A stretch of DNA of 64,000 nt, taken from positions 1-64,000 of the forward strand of contig JACEFZ010013531.1 in NCBI GenBank assembly GCA_014155875.1. Direction: 5' to 3'. This stretch comes from Cepaea nemoralis (Eukaryota > Mollusca > Gastropoda > Stylommatophora > Helicidae). The notes beneath the pieces are model-generated. The model searched no databases and had not been told where the DNA came from. It saw only the letters and a program-made list of their open reading frames with translations. How positions within the stretch are numbered: position 1 is the stretch's first letter; every line of letters starts with the position of its first letter. Below are positions 45,650-56,593 of the stretch, piece after piece. A program made the position numbers and the translations under genes.

Positions 45650-48600
45650 TTCTTGAGTGTCTGTGTGTAGTGTAGTTGTTGGTGGTTATTTTATGCCTGT
45701 CTGATGTGGTTGATGTTGTTGTTGTGTAGTTGTTGTATGTCTGTGTGATGTGGTTGATGTTGTTGTTGTGGAGTTGTTGTATGTCTGTCTGATGTGGTTG
45801 ATGTTGTTGTTGTGTAGTTGTTGTACGTCTGTCTGATGTGGTTGATGTTGTTGTTGTGGAGTTGTTGTATGTCTGTCTGATGTGGTTGATATTGTTGTTG
45901 TGTAGATGTTGTCCGTCTGTCTGATGTGGTTGATATTGTTGTTGTGTAGTTGTTGTACGTCTGTCTGATGTGGTTGATATTGTTGTTGTGTAGTTGTTGT
46001 ATGTCTGTCTGATGTGGTTGATGTTGTTGTTGTGTAGTTGTTGTACGTCTGTCTGATGTGGTTGATGTTGTTGTTGTGTAGTTTATGTACGCCAGTCTGA
46101 TGTGGTTGACGTTGTTGTTGTGTAGTTGTTGTACGTATGTCTGATGTGGTTGATATTGTTGTTGTGTAGTTGTTGTATGTCTGTCTGATGTGGTTGATGT
46201 TGTTGTTGTGTAGTTTATGTACGCCAGTCTGATGTGGTTGACGTTGTTGTTGTGTAGTTGTTGTACGTATGTCTGATGTGGTTGATATTGTTGTTGTGTA
46301 GTTGTTGTTTGTCTGTCTGATGTGGTTGATATTGTTGTTGTGTAGTTGTTGTACGTCTGTCTGATGTGGTTGATGTTGTTGTTGTGTAGTTTATGTACGT
46401 CTGTCTGATGTGGTTGATATTGTTGTTGTGCAGTTTATGTACGTCTGTCTGATGTGGTTGACGTTGTTGTTGTGTAGTTGTTGTACGTCTGTCTGATGTG
46501 GTTGATATTGTTGTTGTGTAGTTGTTGTACGTCTGTCTGATGTGGTTGATGTTGTTGTTGTGTAGTTGTTGTATGTCTTTCTGATGTGGTTGATGTTGTT
46601 GTTGTGTAGTTTTTGTATGTCTTTCTGATGTGGTTGATGTTATTGTTGTGTAGTTGTTGTATGTCTGTCTGATGTGGTTGATGTTGTTGTTGTGTAGTTG
46701 TTGTATGTCTGTCTGATGTGGTTGATGTTGTTGGTGTGTAGTTGTTGTATGTCTTTCTGATGTGGTTGATATTGTTGTTGTGTAGTTTTTGTATGTCTTT
46801 CTGATGTGGTTGATGTTGTTGTTGTGTAGTTGTTGTATGCCTGTCTGATGTGGTTGATGTTGTTGTTGTGTAGTTGTTGTACGTCTGTCTGATGTGGTTG
46901 ATGTTGTTGTTGTGTAGTTGTTGTATGTCTGTGTGATGTGGTTGATGTTGTTCGTGTGTAGTTGTTGTACGTCTGTCTGATGTGGTTGATATTGTTGTTG
47001 TGTAGTTGTTGTACGTCTGTCTGATGTGGTTGATGTTGTTGTTGTGTAGTTGTTGTATGTCTTTCTGATGTGGTTGATGTTGTTGTTGTGTAGTTTTTGT
47101 ATGTCTTTCTGATGTGGTTGATGTTGTTGTTGTGTAGTTGTTGTATGTCTGTCTGATGTGGTTGATGTTGTTGTTGTGGAGTTGTTGTATGTCTGTCTGA
47201 TGTGGTTGATGTTGTTGTTGTGTAGTTGTTGTACGTCTGTCTGATGTGGTTGATGTTGTTGTTGTGGAGTTGTTGTATGTCTGTCTGATGTGGTTGATAT
47301 TGTTGTTGTGTAGATGTTGTCCGTCTGTCTGATGTGGTTGATATTGTTGTTGTGTAGTTTATGTACGCCAGTCTGATGTGGTTGATGTTGTTGTTGTGTA
47401 GTTTATGTACGCCAGTCTGATGTGGTTGACGTTGTTGTTGTGTAGTTGTTGTACGTATGTCTGATGTGGTTGATATTGTTGTTGTGTAGTTGTTGTATGT
47501 CTTTCTGATGTGGTTGATGTTGTTGTTGTGTAGTTGTTGTACGTCTGTCTGATGTGGTTGATGTTGTTGTTGTGTAGTTTATGTATGTCTGTCTGATGTG
47601 GTTGATGTTGTTGGTGTGTAGTTGTTGTACGTCTGTCTGATGTGGTTGATATTGTTGTTGTGTAGTTGTTGTACGTCTGTCTGATGTGGTTGATGTTGTT
47701 GTTGTGTAGTTGTTGTATGTCTTTCTGATGTGGTTGATGTTGTTGTTGTGTAGTTTTTGTATGTCTTTCTGATGTGGTTGATGTTGTTGTTGTGTAGTTG
47801 TTGTATGTCTGTCTGATGTGGTTGATGTTGTTGTTGTGTAGTTGTTGTATGTCTGTCTGATGTGGTTGATGTTGTTGTTGTGTAGTTGTTGTATGTCTGT
47901 CTGATGTGGTTGATGTTGTTGGTGTGTAGTTGTTGTATGTCTTTCTGATGTGGTTGATATTGTTGTTGTGTAGTTTTTGTATGTCTGTCTGATGTGGTTG
48001 ATGTTGTTGTTGTGTAGTTGTTGTATGTCTGTCTGATGTGGTTGATGTTGTTGTTGTGTAGTTGTTGTACGTCTGTCTGATGTGGTTGATGTTGTTGTTG
48101 TGTAGTTGTTGTATGTCTGTCTGATGTGGTTGATGTTTTTGTTGTGTAGTTGTTGTACGTCTGTCTGATGTGGTTGATGTTGTTGTTGTGTAGTTGTTGT
48201 ACGTCTGTCTGATGTGGTTGATGTTGTTGTTGTGTAGTTGTTGTATGTCTGTGTGATGTGGTTGATGTTGTTGTTGTGTAGTTGTTGTACGTCTGTCTGA
48301 TGTGGTTGATATTGTTGTTGTGTAGTTGTTGTACGTCTGTCTGATGTGGTTGATGTTGTTGTTGTGTAGTTGTTGTATGTCTTTCTGATGTGGTTGATGT
48401 TGTTGTTGTGTAGTTTTTGTATGTCTTTCTGATGTGGTTGATGTTGTTGTTGTGTAGTTGTTGTATGTCTGTCTGATGTGGTTGATGTTGTTGTTGTGTA
48501 GTTGTTGTATGTCTGTCTGATGTGGTTGATGTTGTTGTTGTGTAGTTGTTGTATGTCTGTCTGATGTGGTTGATGTTGTTGTTGTGTAGTTGTTGTATGT

Positions 48601-49112
48601 CTGTCTGATGTGGTTGATGTTGTTGTTGTGTAGTTGTTGTACGTCTGTCTGATGTGGTTGATGTTGTTGTTGTGTAGTTGTTGTATGTCTGTCTGATGTG
48701 GTTGATGTTGTTGTTGTGTAGTTGTTGTACGTCTGTCTGATGTGGTTGATATTGTTGTTGTGTAGTTTATGTACGCCTGTCTGATGTGGTTAATGTTGTT
48801 GTTGTGTAGTTGTTGTATGTCTGTCTGATGTGGTTGATGTTGTTGTTGTGTAGTTGTTGTACGTCTGTCTGATGTGGTTGATGTTGTTGTTGTGTAGTTG
48901 TTGTATGTCTGTCTGATGTGGTTGATGTTGTTGTTGTGTAGTTGTTGTATGTCTGTCTGATGTGGTTGATATTGTTGTTGTGTAGTTTATGTACGCCTGT
49001 CTGATGTGGTTGATATTGTTGTTGTGTAGTTGTTGTATGTCTGTCTGATGTGGTTGATGTTGTTGTTGTGTAGTTGTTGTACGTCTGTCTGATGTGGTTG
49101 ATGGTTTTTTTT
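45650..49112. repeat. 44-bp minisatellite, about 78 units
   Basis: Unit GATGTGGTTGATGTTGTTGTTGTGTAGTTGTTGTA(T/C)GTCTGTCT, period 44 bp measured from successive GATGTGG words. Variants (GATATTG for GATGTTG, TTTATGTACG for TTGTTGTACG, CTTTCT for CTGTCT, GTTGGTGTG) recur in blocks, suggesting multi-unit duplication. 44 is not a multiple of 3, and the minus strand still reads open across units, because no frame of the unit has a stop. Confidence 0.97.
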
Positions 49113-49119
49113 TAAATGT

Positions 49120-49378
49120 CTGTCTGATATACCTGCTCCGTGGCAAAGGATTTACGGACGCAGTTCGTGATCACGGATTCCCAAGTTCGAAATACAGCTA
49201 CGGGAAATTTGGCAGCAGACCGCCTTGCGTTGGTTTGTTAACAAATGTTATCGGTATCGGTCGTTCGGAAAGCAATGGCAAATTACTGAACGTTAAGTTT
49301 CCAAGAGATCACAACAGCAAATAATGCTGGTATTGACTGCGACGTCCTGTAAAGGATATGCAACTAAGTTTTGTATAA
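49120..49378 (+). mobile_element. SINE-T copy 3
   Basis: The best-kept tRNA-like head in the window: CTCCGTGGCAAAGGATTTACGGACGC (A-box-like TGGCAAAGG) and CCAAGTTCGAAATAC (B-box-like GTTCGAAAT). The body has GGTATCGGTCGTTCGGAAAGC and ACTGCGACGTCCTGTAAAGG, and the end is ATATGCAACTAAG. It sits at the right edge of the 44-bp minisatellite. Confidence 0.85.
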
Positions 49379-49850
49379 TGTGGTTGTTTTTATTTTTTGC
49401 ATGCCTGATTGATGTTGTTATTCTCTATGGGATGTGCTAGTTCAGTGCATGTCTGTGTAGTGTGCCGTTCCTTTTACGTCTGTGTGATGTAATTGTTACA
49501 TATCTATGTTAAGTAGTTACCTATTGTATGTCTATGTGATGCCATTATTTCCCGGGCAGCCTTTGCTTTCTTTTCCCCACCGATATGCTAATGATGAGAC
49601 TGTCTAGTCATTCAGCTGTCGAAGTACACGTGTTCATTCAGCGAGCCGCGGTCGTCACTTTGATGCGCTACGTTTCAATCCCTGAACGCCCAAACTGTTC
49701 ACTTTTAACATGGTTTAGTATGCCCTCTAATTTCTACTTCATCCATATATCTTCTACAAGTACCAAACAGTACCGGTCACCTTAATTCTGATCTTCTCAG
49801 TACAACCGTCTGGGTGCAATCTTCAACTGAAGGGTAACAGCGGGGGTTTT
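49379..49850. other. Degenerate minisatellite edge, then unassigned DNA
   Basis: Up to about 49545, words such as TGTATGTCTATGTGATG and ATGTCTGTGTAGTGTG look like decayed 44-bp units. 49550-49850 has no recognised feature. Confidence 0.5.
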
Positions 49851-49865
49851 AAGTTAACTTCAATC

Positions 49866-50092
49866 CTTTACTTAACTTCGCAGTCAACCCCAGCATTTTG
49901 GGCTGCTTCTAATTTCTTAGCAAGTTTACGTTCAGTAGTTTGCCATTGGTTTCTGAACGACAGGCAATCATGTCGTTTCATTAAAAAAAAACCAACGCAA
50001 GGCTGTCTGCTGCCAAATCGTTAGCAGCTGTATTTCGAACGCGGTACGCGGCATTACGAACTGCGTCCGTAACCCCTTCGCCACAGAGCGGG
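49866..50092 (-). mobile_element. SINE-T copy 4
   Basis: Minus orientation: head at the right (GGCGAAGGGGTTACGGACGCAG, CCGCGTTCGAAATAC), body CCAATGGCAAACTACTGAACG, and 3' part GCTGGGGTTGACTGCGAAG. The CTAA tail is mostly lost. Confidence 0.82.
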
Positions 50093-50314
50093 GAGTAGTG
50101 GGGGGAGGGGAATGGAGGAAAAGGGGGCGGGGCGACTTTGTGACCTCACGTGCCTTTCTGATCTTATCCACCTCGAAAATGGGTTCTAGTCAGTTCTGTA
50201 GCATGTAGACCGCAAGGAAGCGATCAAGTCTCCTCACTTCATTCATCAATATGGTGGTACATATGCGATCCTGATAAGTCAAACCCCCACGCCGTGGTAA
50301 CCATGCCGAATGGA

Positions 50315-50594
50315 TAAAACGTCCGGTGTGCTGATACTGAGGTACTTTGTTTTACCCCTACACAGGTCAGTTGGATTAAAAAGTTAACTTCTCGTCCTTG
50401 ACTTGAAGACGTAAATTACAAATGCATCTGAAGATAGAGTGGGTGTGCCTGATGACAAAGAGACAATGTTAATAGGGAAAGCTAATCCACAAGCAAAATG
50501 TCAGTCCACTAGACGTATCCTGAATGGACTACGCCTGAGTTCAAAGCGAGCGACCGTTTAAAACAACAACAATAACAACAACAATAACAACAAC
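50315..50594 (+). mobile_element. SINE-C copy 2 with (AACAAT)n tail
   Basis: CGTCCGGTGTGCTGATACTGAGG, TCAGTTGGATTAAAA, GGGAAAGCTAATCCACAAGC, GGACTACGCCTGAGTTCAAAGCGAGCGACCG, then an A/C-rich AACAACAATAAC tail to 50594. The B-box region is damaged by a T-rich change (TTTGTTTTACCCC). Confidence 0.8.
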
Positions 50595-50985
50595 TTCCCA
50601 CGCTATTGGCTGTATTCTAATGTAATTATCGTTACCTTCCATAAATGGCAAATGCCTGGGAATGCTCACATTCCGTGCTGAGTCTGTCTCTTGTACAACG
50701 GACTTGCGGCGTCCCGCGCTCAGATATTTGTGCCTCAGATCTTATTAAAAATTGATTTTAAAAAAACTCAGACAAATTAGCAGCGAGGGCACGCGGCTTT
50801 AAACTCGTGGCGCTCAGCAAACAACAGGGATCACAATCAGATGGGATGTTTCGACCATCTGTCCAAATGATCATCGCCTCACACACAGATCTGGTCTTTC
50901 CTGGTCTCAGAATTGTCAGCCCTGCAGTTATCTTATGTAACAACATAATAACCAGCTTCATGGAGATTGCTTTTGTGTTTGTGCA
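50595..50985. other. Unassigned intergenic DNA
   Basis: Mixed composition with no gene or repeat I can name. Confidence 0.5.
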
Positions 50986-51500
50986 TGCATTTGTGAGGGT
51001 GTGGGTGTGTGTGCGTGTGTGTGTGAGTGTGTATACATGGGTGTGAGTGTGCATTATGCTTGCATGCATCTGTATGTCGACCATGTCTGTGTCTTTCGAC
51101 TGATTGTCTGTCTGTAGGTATGCATGTGCACCTGTCTGTGTAGGTTTGTGTGTGTGTTTGTGTTTGTTTCTTTCACCTTCCTGTTTATGTCTGCTGAGTG
51201 CTTGTCTGTATGTAGGCATGTCAGCCTGTCTGTGTGTGTCTATGTGTGTTTGTCTGTCTGTGTGCATGTTTGTATGTGTATATATTTGCGTCTGTCTGTA
51301 TGTGCGTTGTGTATGTATGTATATCTCAGTTGTGTGTGTGTGTGTGTGTATGGAGTGTTTGTGTCTGTCTGTCTCTGTCAATCAGTCTGTCTCTGTCTGT
51401 GTGTTGTGCATGTCACTATGTATATTACCATATGTGTGTATGTCTGTCTGTGGCATCTATACTATCGAATTACCCTTACACGTGTACATGTATGTATTTA
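50986..51500. repeat. TG/TCTG-rich low-complexity block
   Basis: GTGTGTGT, TGTCTGTCTG and TATGTATG words for about 500 bp. The Cys/Val/Leu-rich frames here are artefacts. Confidence 0.88.
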
Positions 51501-51504
51501 TATA

Positions 51505-51900
51505 GTTGTCTCATCATCTCATCTCATCTCTTCTCATCTCATCTCATCTCATCTAATCTCATCTTATCTTATCTCATCTCATCTCATCTCATCATGTTCT
51601 TCTTTTACATTGCGGTGTCGAGTGGAAGTATAAACAGCGGGAGAGAGCTTGTTTATGGGCTTCATGTATCGATATTCCCATGAACTCTGTTATTCTCTGT
51701 GTCCATCGTTTAAGTGATCGGCCTTTCCTCTGCTTCCATCTGGTCTGTACATCATTGCTTGTTGTGGTATACTGTTAGTTGGTAATCTAGTTACATGGTC
51801 AAACCATTTAACTTGCTGCCTTCTAATACAATCTAGCACTGTATAACCCCCACTTTAGTCCTGATTTTATTTATTTCTGATTTTTTTTTTTGGTCATTAT
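51505..51900 (-). mobile_element. LINE-b 3' end, copy 2, (CATCT)n tail
   Basis: A CATCTCATCTCATCT tail followed by TTGCGGTGTCGAG, ATCGATATTCCCATGAACTC, CTTCCATCTGGTCTGTACATC and ATTGCTTGTTGTGG, as at 4.2 and 62.4 kb. On the minus strand this is the end of a LINE pol and its 3' UTR. Confidence 0.75.
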
Positions 51901-52127
51901 CCAGGTTTGACATTAGTAGCATAGAGTTGGTAAAAATTTTCAACAATATGAAGTTCAACAGTTAGATAAATAACAGTATCGTATGTATCAAAACGTCATG
52001 TCTTTTAACATTTCCAAAATATGTGACACGTCTTTTGTTTATTACACCATGTCCCTCATTACATGTTCAGATTCTCTTTGACTTCTGTTGATGTCTACTG
52101 CATTTAGTACCTTGCGATGTAGGACGT
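51901..52127. other. Unassigned DNA
   Basis: Possibly more of the LINE-b body: GGTTTGACATTAGTAGCATAGAGTTGG resembles 62766-62790 (GGTTTGGCAATAGTAGCATAGAGTTGG). Confidence 0.5.

Positions 52128-52162
<35 letters not shown>
52128..52162 (+). repeat. G35 homopolymer
   Basis: Thirty-five consecutive G bases directly before the 600-bp duplication. The length and neighbourhood make an assembly or sequencing artefact possible. Confidence 0.9.
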
Positions 52163-52163
<1 letters not shown>

Positions 52164-52166
52164 CCT

Positions 52167-53366
52167 TGATTCTGAAGAATGATGGTCGCCTAACTAGTGC
52201 AGTCGTCACGAACTAAGCAGGTCAGGGCTTTCTTTTTGTCCCCACCCCTCCCCCGATATAACAAAAAGTCCTTCTAACCGAGGTTTCGAACCGTGGTCTC
52301 CCGAAGGAAGCTGCGGAGATGTGGTTTTATAAATTAAGGATGAGAACACTGTCGACGGATAGAAAGAGAATTGATACATTGAAAGAAGTTAACTGGCAAA
52401 GATAACTGGCTACAAGAATCAGAGGATGACAGTCAACATTCTTTGGAAATGTCATTAAAGGCGTTAAAGTGGAATTTGTTGTCACAACGTGGCAGCTGGA
52501 GGTGAGGAGAGGCAAGGAGGGGGGGGGGGGGGACACCAAGAGAGAAGATGCTGGATAGTTTGCCAACATGACATGGAGGGACTTCAGTACCAGAAATGAT
52601 TGGTAGTACACAGATAGACGGTTGTGAGTAGACATGATCACCAACGTCACACGGCATGAATTATATGAATATTGGCAGTACAGGAGACAGAAAGCTGAAG
52701 GACAAACATGTGATCACCAACGCCACACGGAATAGACTATAACATAATATCAGCTTCCCAGCTCTGTGATTCTGAAGAATGATGGTCGCCTAACTAGTGC
52801 AGTCGTCACGAACTAAGCAGGTCAGGGCTTTCTTTTTGTCCCCACCCCTCCCCCGATATAACAAAAAGTCCTTCTAACCGAGGTTTCGAACCGTGGTCTC
52901 CCGAAGGAAGCTGCGGAGATGTGGTTTTATAAATTAAGGATGAGAACACTGTCGACGGATAGAAAGAGAATTGATACATTGAAAGAAGTTAACTGGCAAA
53001 GATAACTGGCTACAAGAATCAGAGGATGACAGTCAACATTCTTTGGAAATGTCATTAAAGGCGTTAAAGTGGAATTTGTTGTCACAACGTGGCAGCTGGA
53101 GGTGAGGAGAGGCAAGGAGGGGGGGGGGGGGGACACCAAGAGAGAAGATGCTGGATAGTTTGCCAACATGACATGGAGGGACTTCAGTACCAGAAATGAT
53201 TGGTAGTACACAGATAGACGGTTGTGAGTAGACATGATCACCAACGTCACACGGCATGAATTATATGAATATTGGCAGTACAGGAGACAGAAAGCTGAAG
53301 GACAAACATGTGATCACCAACGCCACACGGAATAGACTATAACATAATATCAGCTTCCCAGCTCTG
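52167..53366. repeat. Perfect 600-bp tandem duplication
   Basis: 52167-52766 and 52767-53366 are identical, including a long G run in each. Each unit has a minus-strand B-box-like GGTTCGAAACC (about 52283-52293) and, on +, a LINE-3'-like basic word ACACCAAGAGAGAAGATGCTGG. The 107-codon minus-strand frame in each copy has no family motif, so I do not call a gene. Confidence 0.95.
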
Positions 53367-53369
53367 TGA

Positions 53370-54062
53370 ATGCAACATCAAAAAATCCGTCGCGTGCAAC
53401 TTGTTATGGTTTTCTTATTATCGTCACACCTAAGGGAAGCAACCCAATATACCTCCAGCATGCCACAGTTATTTGTGGAATTATGGAACTTTTTGTAAGT
53501 CACATCTATGATACAACTATCTGGAGGCATAACATGTGGACAACTCCCGCAGTATTTGTTATCGCAGCTATTTTAATACATGATCCACACATGTGTGTGT
53601 TGTCACTGACATAGCCAAGGTCAGCAAGGAAACGATTTCCTTGAATAATAATAATCTTTAGAAGTTTTCTTGCCACTCTGCTCTCATATTAATGTCTAGG
53701 GTGAATTAATAATTAACTGACAATAACATGCACACTAAAAGAGGTAATGGAACGCTCAGAGTGAAAATGAAATATCCATTACATTTATTAACAAACAAAT
53801 TGGGAGATGAGTTTTGGCCATTCTGATCACAACATAATCTCCCATTTCAAAGGCATGGTATGTATTCATTAATACAAGAAAAAACGTTCATTTTTCAGAA
53901 AAAATAACAATACCCATCTATCCCTAGTGAATTAAATTTTACCCACATATCTGTTGGGTTATAATAGTCCTCAAATGTTCATATGTTCTTTGAGACTAAA
54001 TACATTGGGTCCATATTAAGTTTGTTGTTCTGGTTCAGGTAGGATGATTCTCAAGGTTGCGT
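53370..54062. other. Unassigned intergenic DNA
   Basis: AT-rich, no gene seen. Its right end is the TSD of the next element. Confidence 0.6.
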
Positions 54063-54077
54063 CTCCAAACACTAGTA

Positions 54078-54855
54078 GTAGACACCTTGCAGTCTTGACA
54101 GACCAAAGTATGTGAGTGAAATGTGGCCAATATTCCAACACAATGTCTGGGCAGAGCTTCAGAGATCATGTGATGCCCAAACGACATGATCCCTCCCTCG
54201 GCCTAGTCTTGTGTATTCCAGAGGAATGGGTAACCAATACGTCTGGCACAAGGTAGGCTGCAGACGCTGGCGGCTCAGCGTCAATCCACCGAGACCTCAC
54301 CACCACGAGCCGGTGGCGAGTTATGGCCAGACCCTGACACCCAAGGGACCCGGCTTAGAGGCGTTCAGCCATGTCCCACAGGTGAGGCCTTGTACGTGCC
54401 CGGACCATGAGGGCGCGCACATCTGTCAATCACAGTGTCCGTACCTGTGGAAAGCGTGCACTATCGTCAGACTCCCCGCCTGACTTTTAGCGGTCCCCGC
54501 GACCAGCGGGAATAGGCCCGCCATAGCTACCGCAGGAGATATTTCCTGTCTGTTTGCAAGCAAATCTCCCATACTTCCACTGTGCGGATCTCGCGACCAG
54601 CGAGAATAGGCCCGCCGGAGATTATGCTCGTCTGCTGCGAACAAATCTCTACGAGAGACGGAATAGAATAAGTAAAGAAACGATAAAAGTAGTGGTATTT
54701 CAATTGCGCTTGCGCTCCCACCTATGCTACACCCTTCATGTGTCTTCACAAAGTCGGACTAGAGTCAAGCTCAACGGGTCTTCTTTCCCCGCTGATTCTA
54801 CCAAGCCCGTTCCCATTGGCTGTGGTTTCGCTAGGATAGTAGGATAGGGACAAGT

Positions 54856-54910
<55 letters not shown>
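54078..54910 (-). mobile_element. 28S-rRNA-derived retroposon copy 2 (uninterrupted)
   Basis: 833 bp, flanked by the 15-bp repeat CTCCAAACACTAGTA (54063-54077, 54911-54925). On the minus strand it begins CCAAATGCCTCGTCATCTAA, within four bases of the R2 target position of 28S. It continues through CGCATGAATGGATTAACGAG, AAGACACATGAAGGGTGTAG and GAAATACCACTACTTTTATCG. The two GGCGGGCCTATTC segments, GGCTGAACGCCTCTAAGCCGG and the CAAGACTGCAAGGTGTC end follow. Order and 3' end agree with copy 1. There is no poly-A tail and no open frame with a function. Confidence 0.9.
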
Positions 54911-54912
<2 letters not shown>

Positions 54913-54925
54913 CCAAACACTAGTA

Positions 54926-55228
54926 CAGGCTAAAAATCCCCTGGTTTATTCATAGTGATACAGGATTACCTGATTTAAGTGGTTGGATGGAACTCTTGTC
55001 TGTAAGTTCTTCCAAAATAGGATTCATCATCTCCCCAGCCAGGAGCTCCCATCAAGAGTCATATCCGGTTCTGGATGGATCTAACCACTAACTTCAACGT
55101 AGTTGACTGGTACATGATGATAATGATAATGTCGTTGATTCTCGCATGTCATCTTTTTCCATTCTTCTACGGAAGCGTTTCCTCTATTTTGGTCCTTCTT
55201 TCACAAATCTCATCTTTACATACAGTCT
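54926..55228. other. Unassigned intergenic DNA
   Basis: No feature recognised. Confidence 0.5.
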
Positions 55229-55239
55229 GCGTGTTTGTT

Positions 55240-55425
55240 TATTCATCTGCATATACATGGTGTATTTTTAATGACAGATCAGTGTTTGAAAATATTGCCG
55301 GTCCAAGTTTTCTATTTACCTATTATGTTACATGAACTTTACAGGGGGCGAATACAAACATGGACCAGCAATATTCTCAAACACTGAACAGTCATCAAAA
55401 ATACACCCTATATAAAAGAGCAAAC
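55240..55425. repeat. Hairpin-forming inverted repeat
   Basis: GGTGTATTTTTAATGACAGATC, AGTGTTTGAAAATATTGCCGG and TCCA on the left (to about 55306) are mirrored at 55361-55411 (TGGACCAGCAATATTCTC, AAACACTG, GTCATCAAAAATACACC). Weaker pairing extends outward into GTTTGTTTATTCAT / AAAAGAGCAAAC. The arms are 50-75 bp around a ~50-nt loop. Confidence 0.8.
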
Positions 55426-55554
55426 GCTCTTATTCATTTTGTCATGCTGACACTCGACGGTTAGTGAAATAAATACTTGGAGTTTGGGGATCGATGTTTC
55501 GTTGGTGGGTTTGGGAAGATAGTAGCTCTGTAAGGATCCTAATATTACATTTCT

Positions 55555-55720
55555 AAGCCGCGGTACTGTGGTGTTGTGGTTAGACACTCACCTACCTGTA
55601 CGGTAGTCATGGGTTTGGGAAGATAGTAGCACTATAAAGATCCAAGTATTACATGTCTCAGCCGCGGTACTGTGGTGTTGTGATCATGGGTGTGATCAAT
55701 ATCCAGCCGAGTTCGACTTT
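55555..55720 (+). repeat. tRNA-like SINE head, two partial copies
   Basis: GCCGCGGTACTGTGGTGTTGTGG occurs at about 55557 and 55659. The first continues TTAGACACTCACCTACCTGTACGGTAGTCATGGG, which resembles the D-arm/anticodon half of tRNA-derived SINEs. GGGTTTGGGAAGATAGTAGC also repeats. There is no intact B box. Confidence 0.4.
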
Positions 55721-55884
55721 TAAAACTGACGTGGTCCTAGGTATGAGAAAGTAAAGACGATAGACGTGATATCCACCACATCACCCATAGAGTGGTGATT
55801 GGTCTAAAATATATGGGCCATACACAAGATGCTAATTGAACTTGAAGGCTTGTAAAAGTGTTTATTTATACTTTACGTACTTAG

Positions 55885-56108
55885 TTATAGCCTGATCCGT
55901 GGCGAAGTGTTAACGGACGCAGTTCTTAATACCACATACCCGCGTTTGAAACACAGCTGTGTTTTTTTTTTAATGAAATGGTATGGGTGCCGGTCGTTCA
56001 GAAAGCAATGGCAAACTACTGAACGTAAATTTGCCTCAGGAATCATGAACAGCCAAAAATACTGGGGTTGACTGCTACGTCCTGTAAAGGACATGCAACT
56101 AATTAACT
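55885..56108 (+). mobile_element. SINE-T copy 5
   Basis: GATCCGTGGCGAAGTGTTAACGG, CCCGCGTTTGAAACACAGC, GTTCAGAAAGCAATGGCAAAC, TGGGGTTGACTGCTACGTCC, GACATGCAACTAATTAACTT. Confidence 0.88.
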
Positions 56109-56111
56109 TAG

Positions 56112-56352
56112 TTATTGTCGGCTCTGTGGCGAAGGGGTTACAGACGCAATTCGTAATCCCGCATACCTCAATCGAAACATTTGGAAGCAAGCCGTCTTGA
56201 GTTGGTTTGAATACAATAGTATGGGTACCGGTAATTCAAAAATCAATAGCAAAGTACTGAACATAAACTTGCCAAGAAATCACAAACAGCCAAAAAAAAA
56301 ATGCTGACGTTGACTGCTACGTCCTGTAAAAGAAATGCAACCAACTAACTTA
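56112..56352 (+). mobile_element. SINE-T copy 6 (tandem with copy 5)
   Basis: GGCTCTGTGGCGAAGGGGTTAC (A-box-like), CAATCGAAACA, CAATAGCAAAGTACTGAAC, GTTGACTGCTACGTCCTG, AAATGCAACCAACTAACTTAG. Both tandem copies end in the same AACTTAGTTATT, so copy 6 probably inserted into or at the tail of copy 5. Confidence 0.85.
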
Positions 56353-56544
56353 GTTATTCTACACACACATTTGTAACCCACAATAGTAAACAGCACGATA
56401 AGATAGTTTAAAGGTAGAGTGGTAACTCTTACATCGAAACATATGGTCACTTATTGCGTATGTCACCAGAACAAGGATCTGTTGCCTTGTTTTATTCTAT
56501 GTTGCTCACGCTCTGTAGCAGGCAGCCGATGGGATACAGCGTAA

Positions 56545-56545
<1 letters not shown>

Positions 56546-56592
<47 letters not shown>
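56546..56592 (+). repeat. (CAT)n microsatellite
   Basis: About 15 CAT units. It is likely the expanded tail of the LINE 3' end to its right. Confidence 0.95.

Positions 56593-56593
<1 letters not shown>

Noticed and set aside
45650..49112. Possible CRISPR-like array
   Set aside because: No unique spacers; units are contiguous 44-bp repeats in a eukaryotic repeat-rich context.
52327..53250. Duplicated 107-codon gene
   Set aside because: The frame is duplicated only because the DNA is; the unit contains SINE/LINE-like words and a poly-G giving a Pro run.
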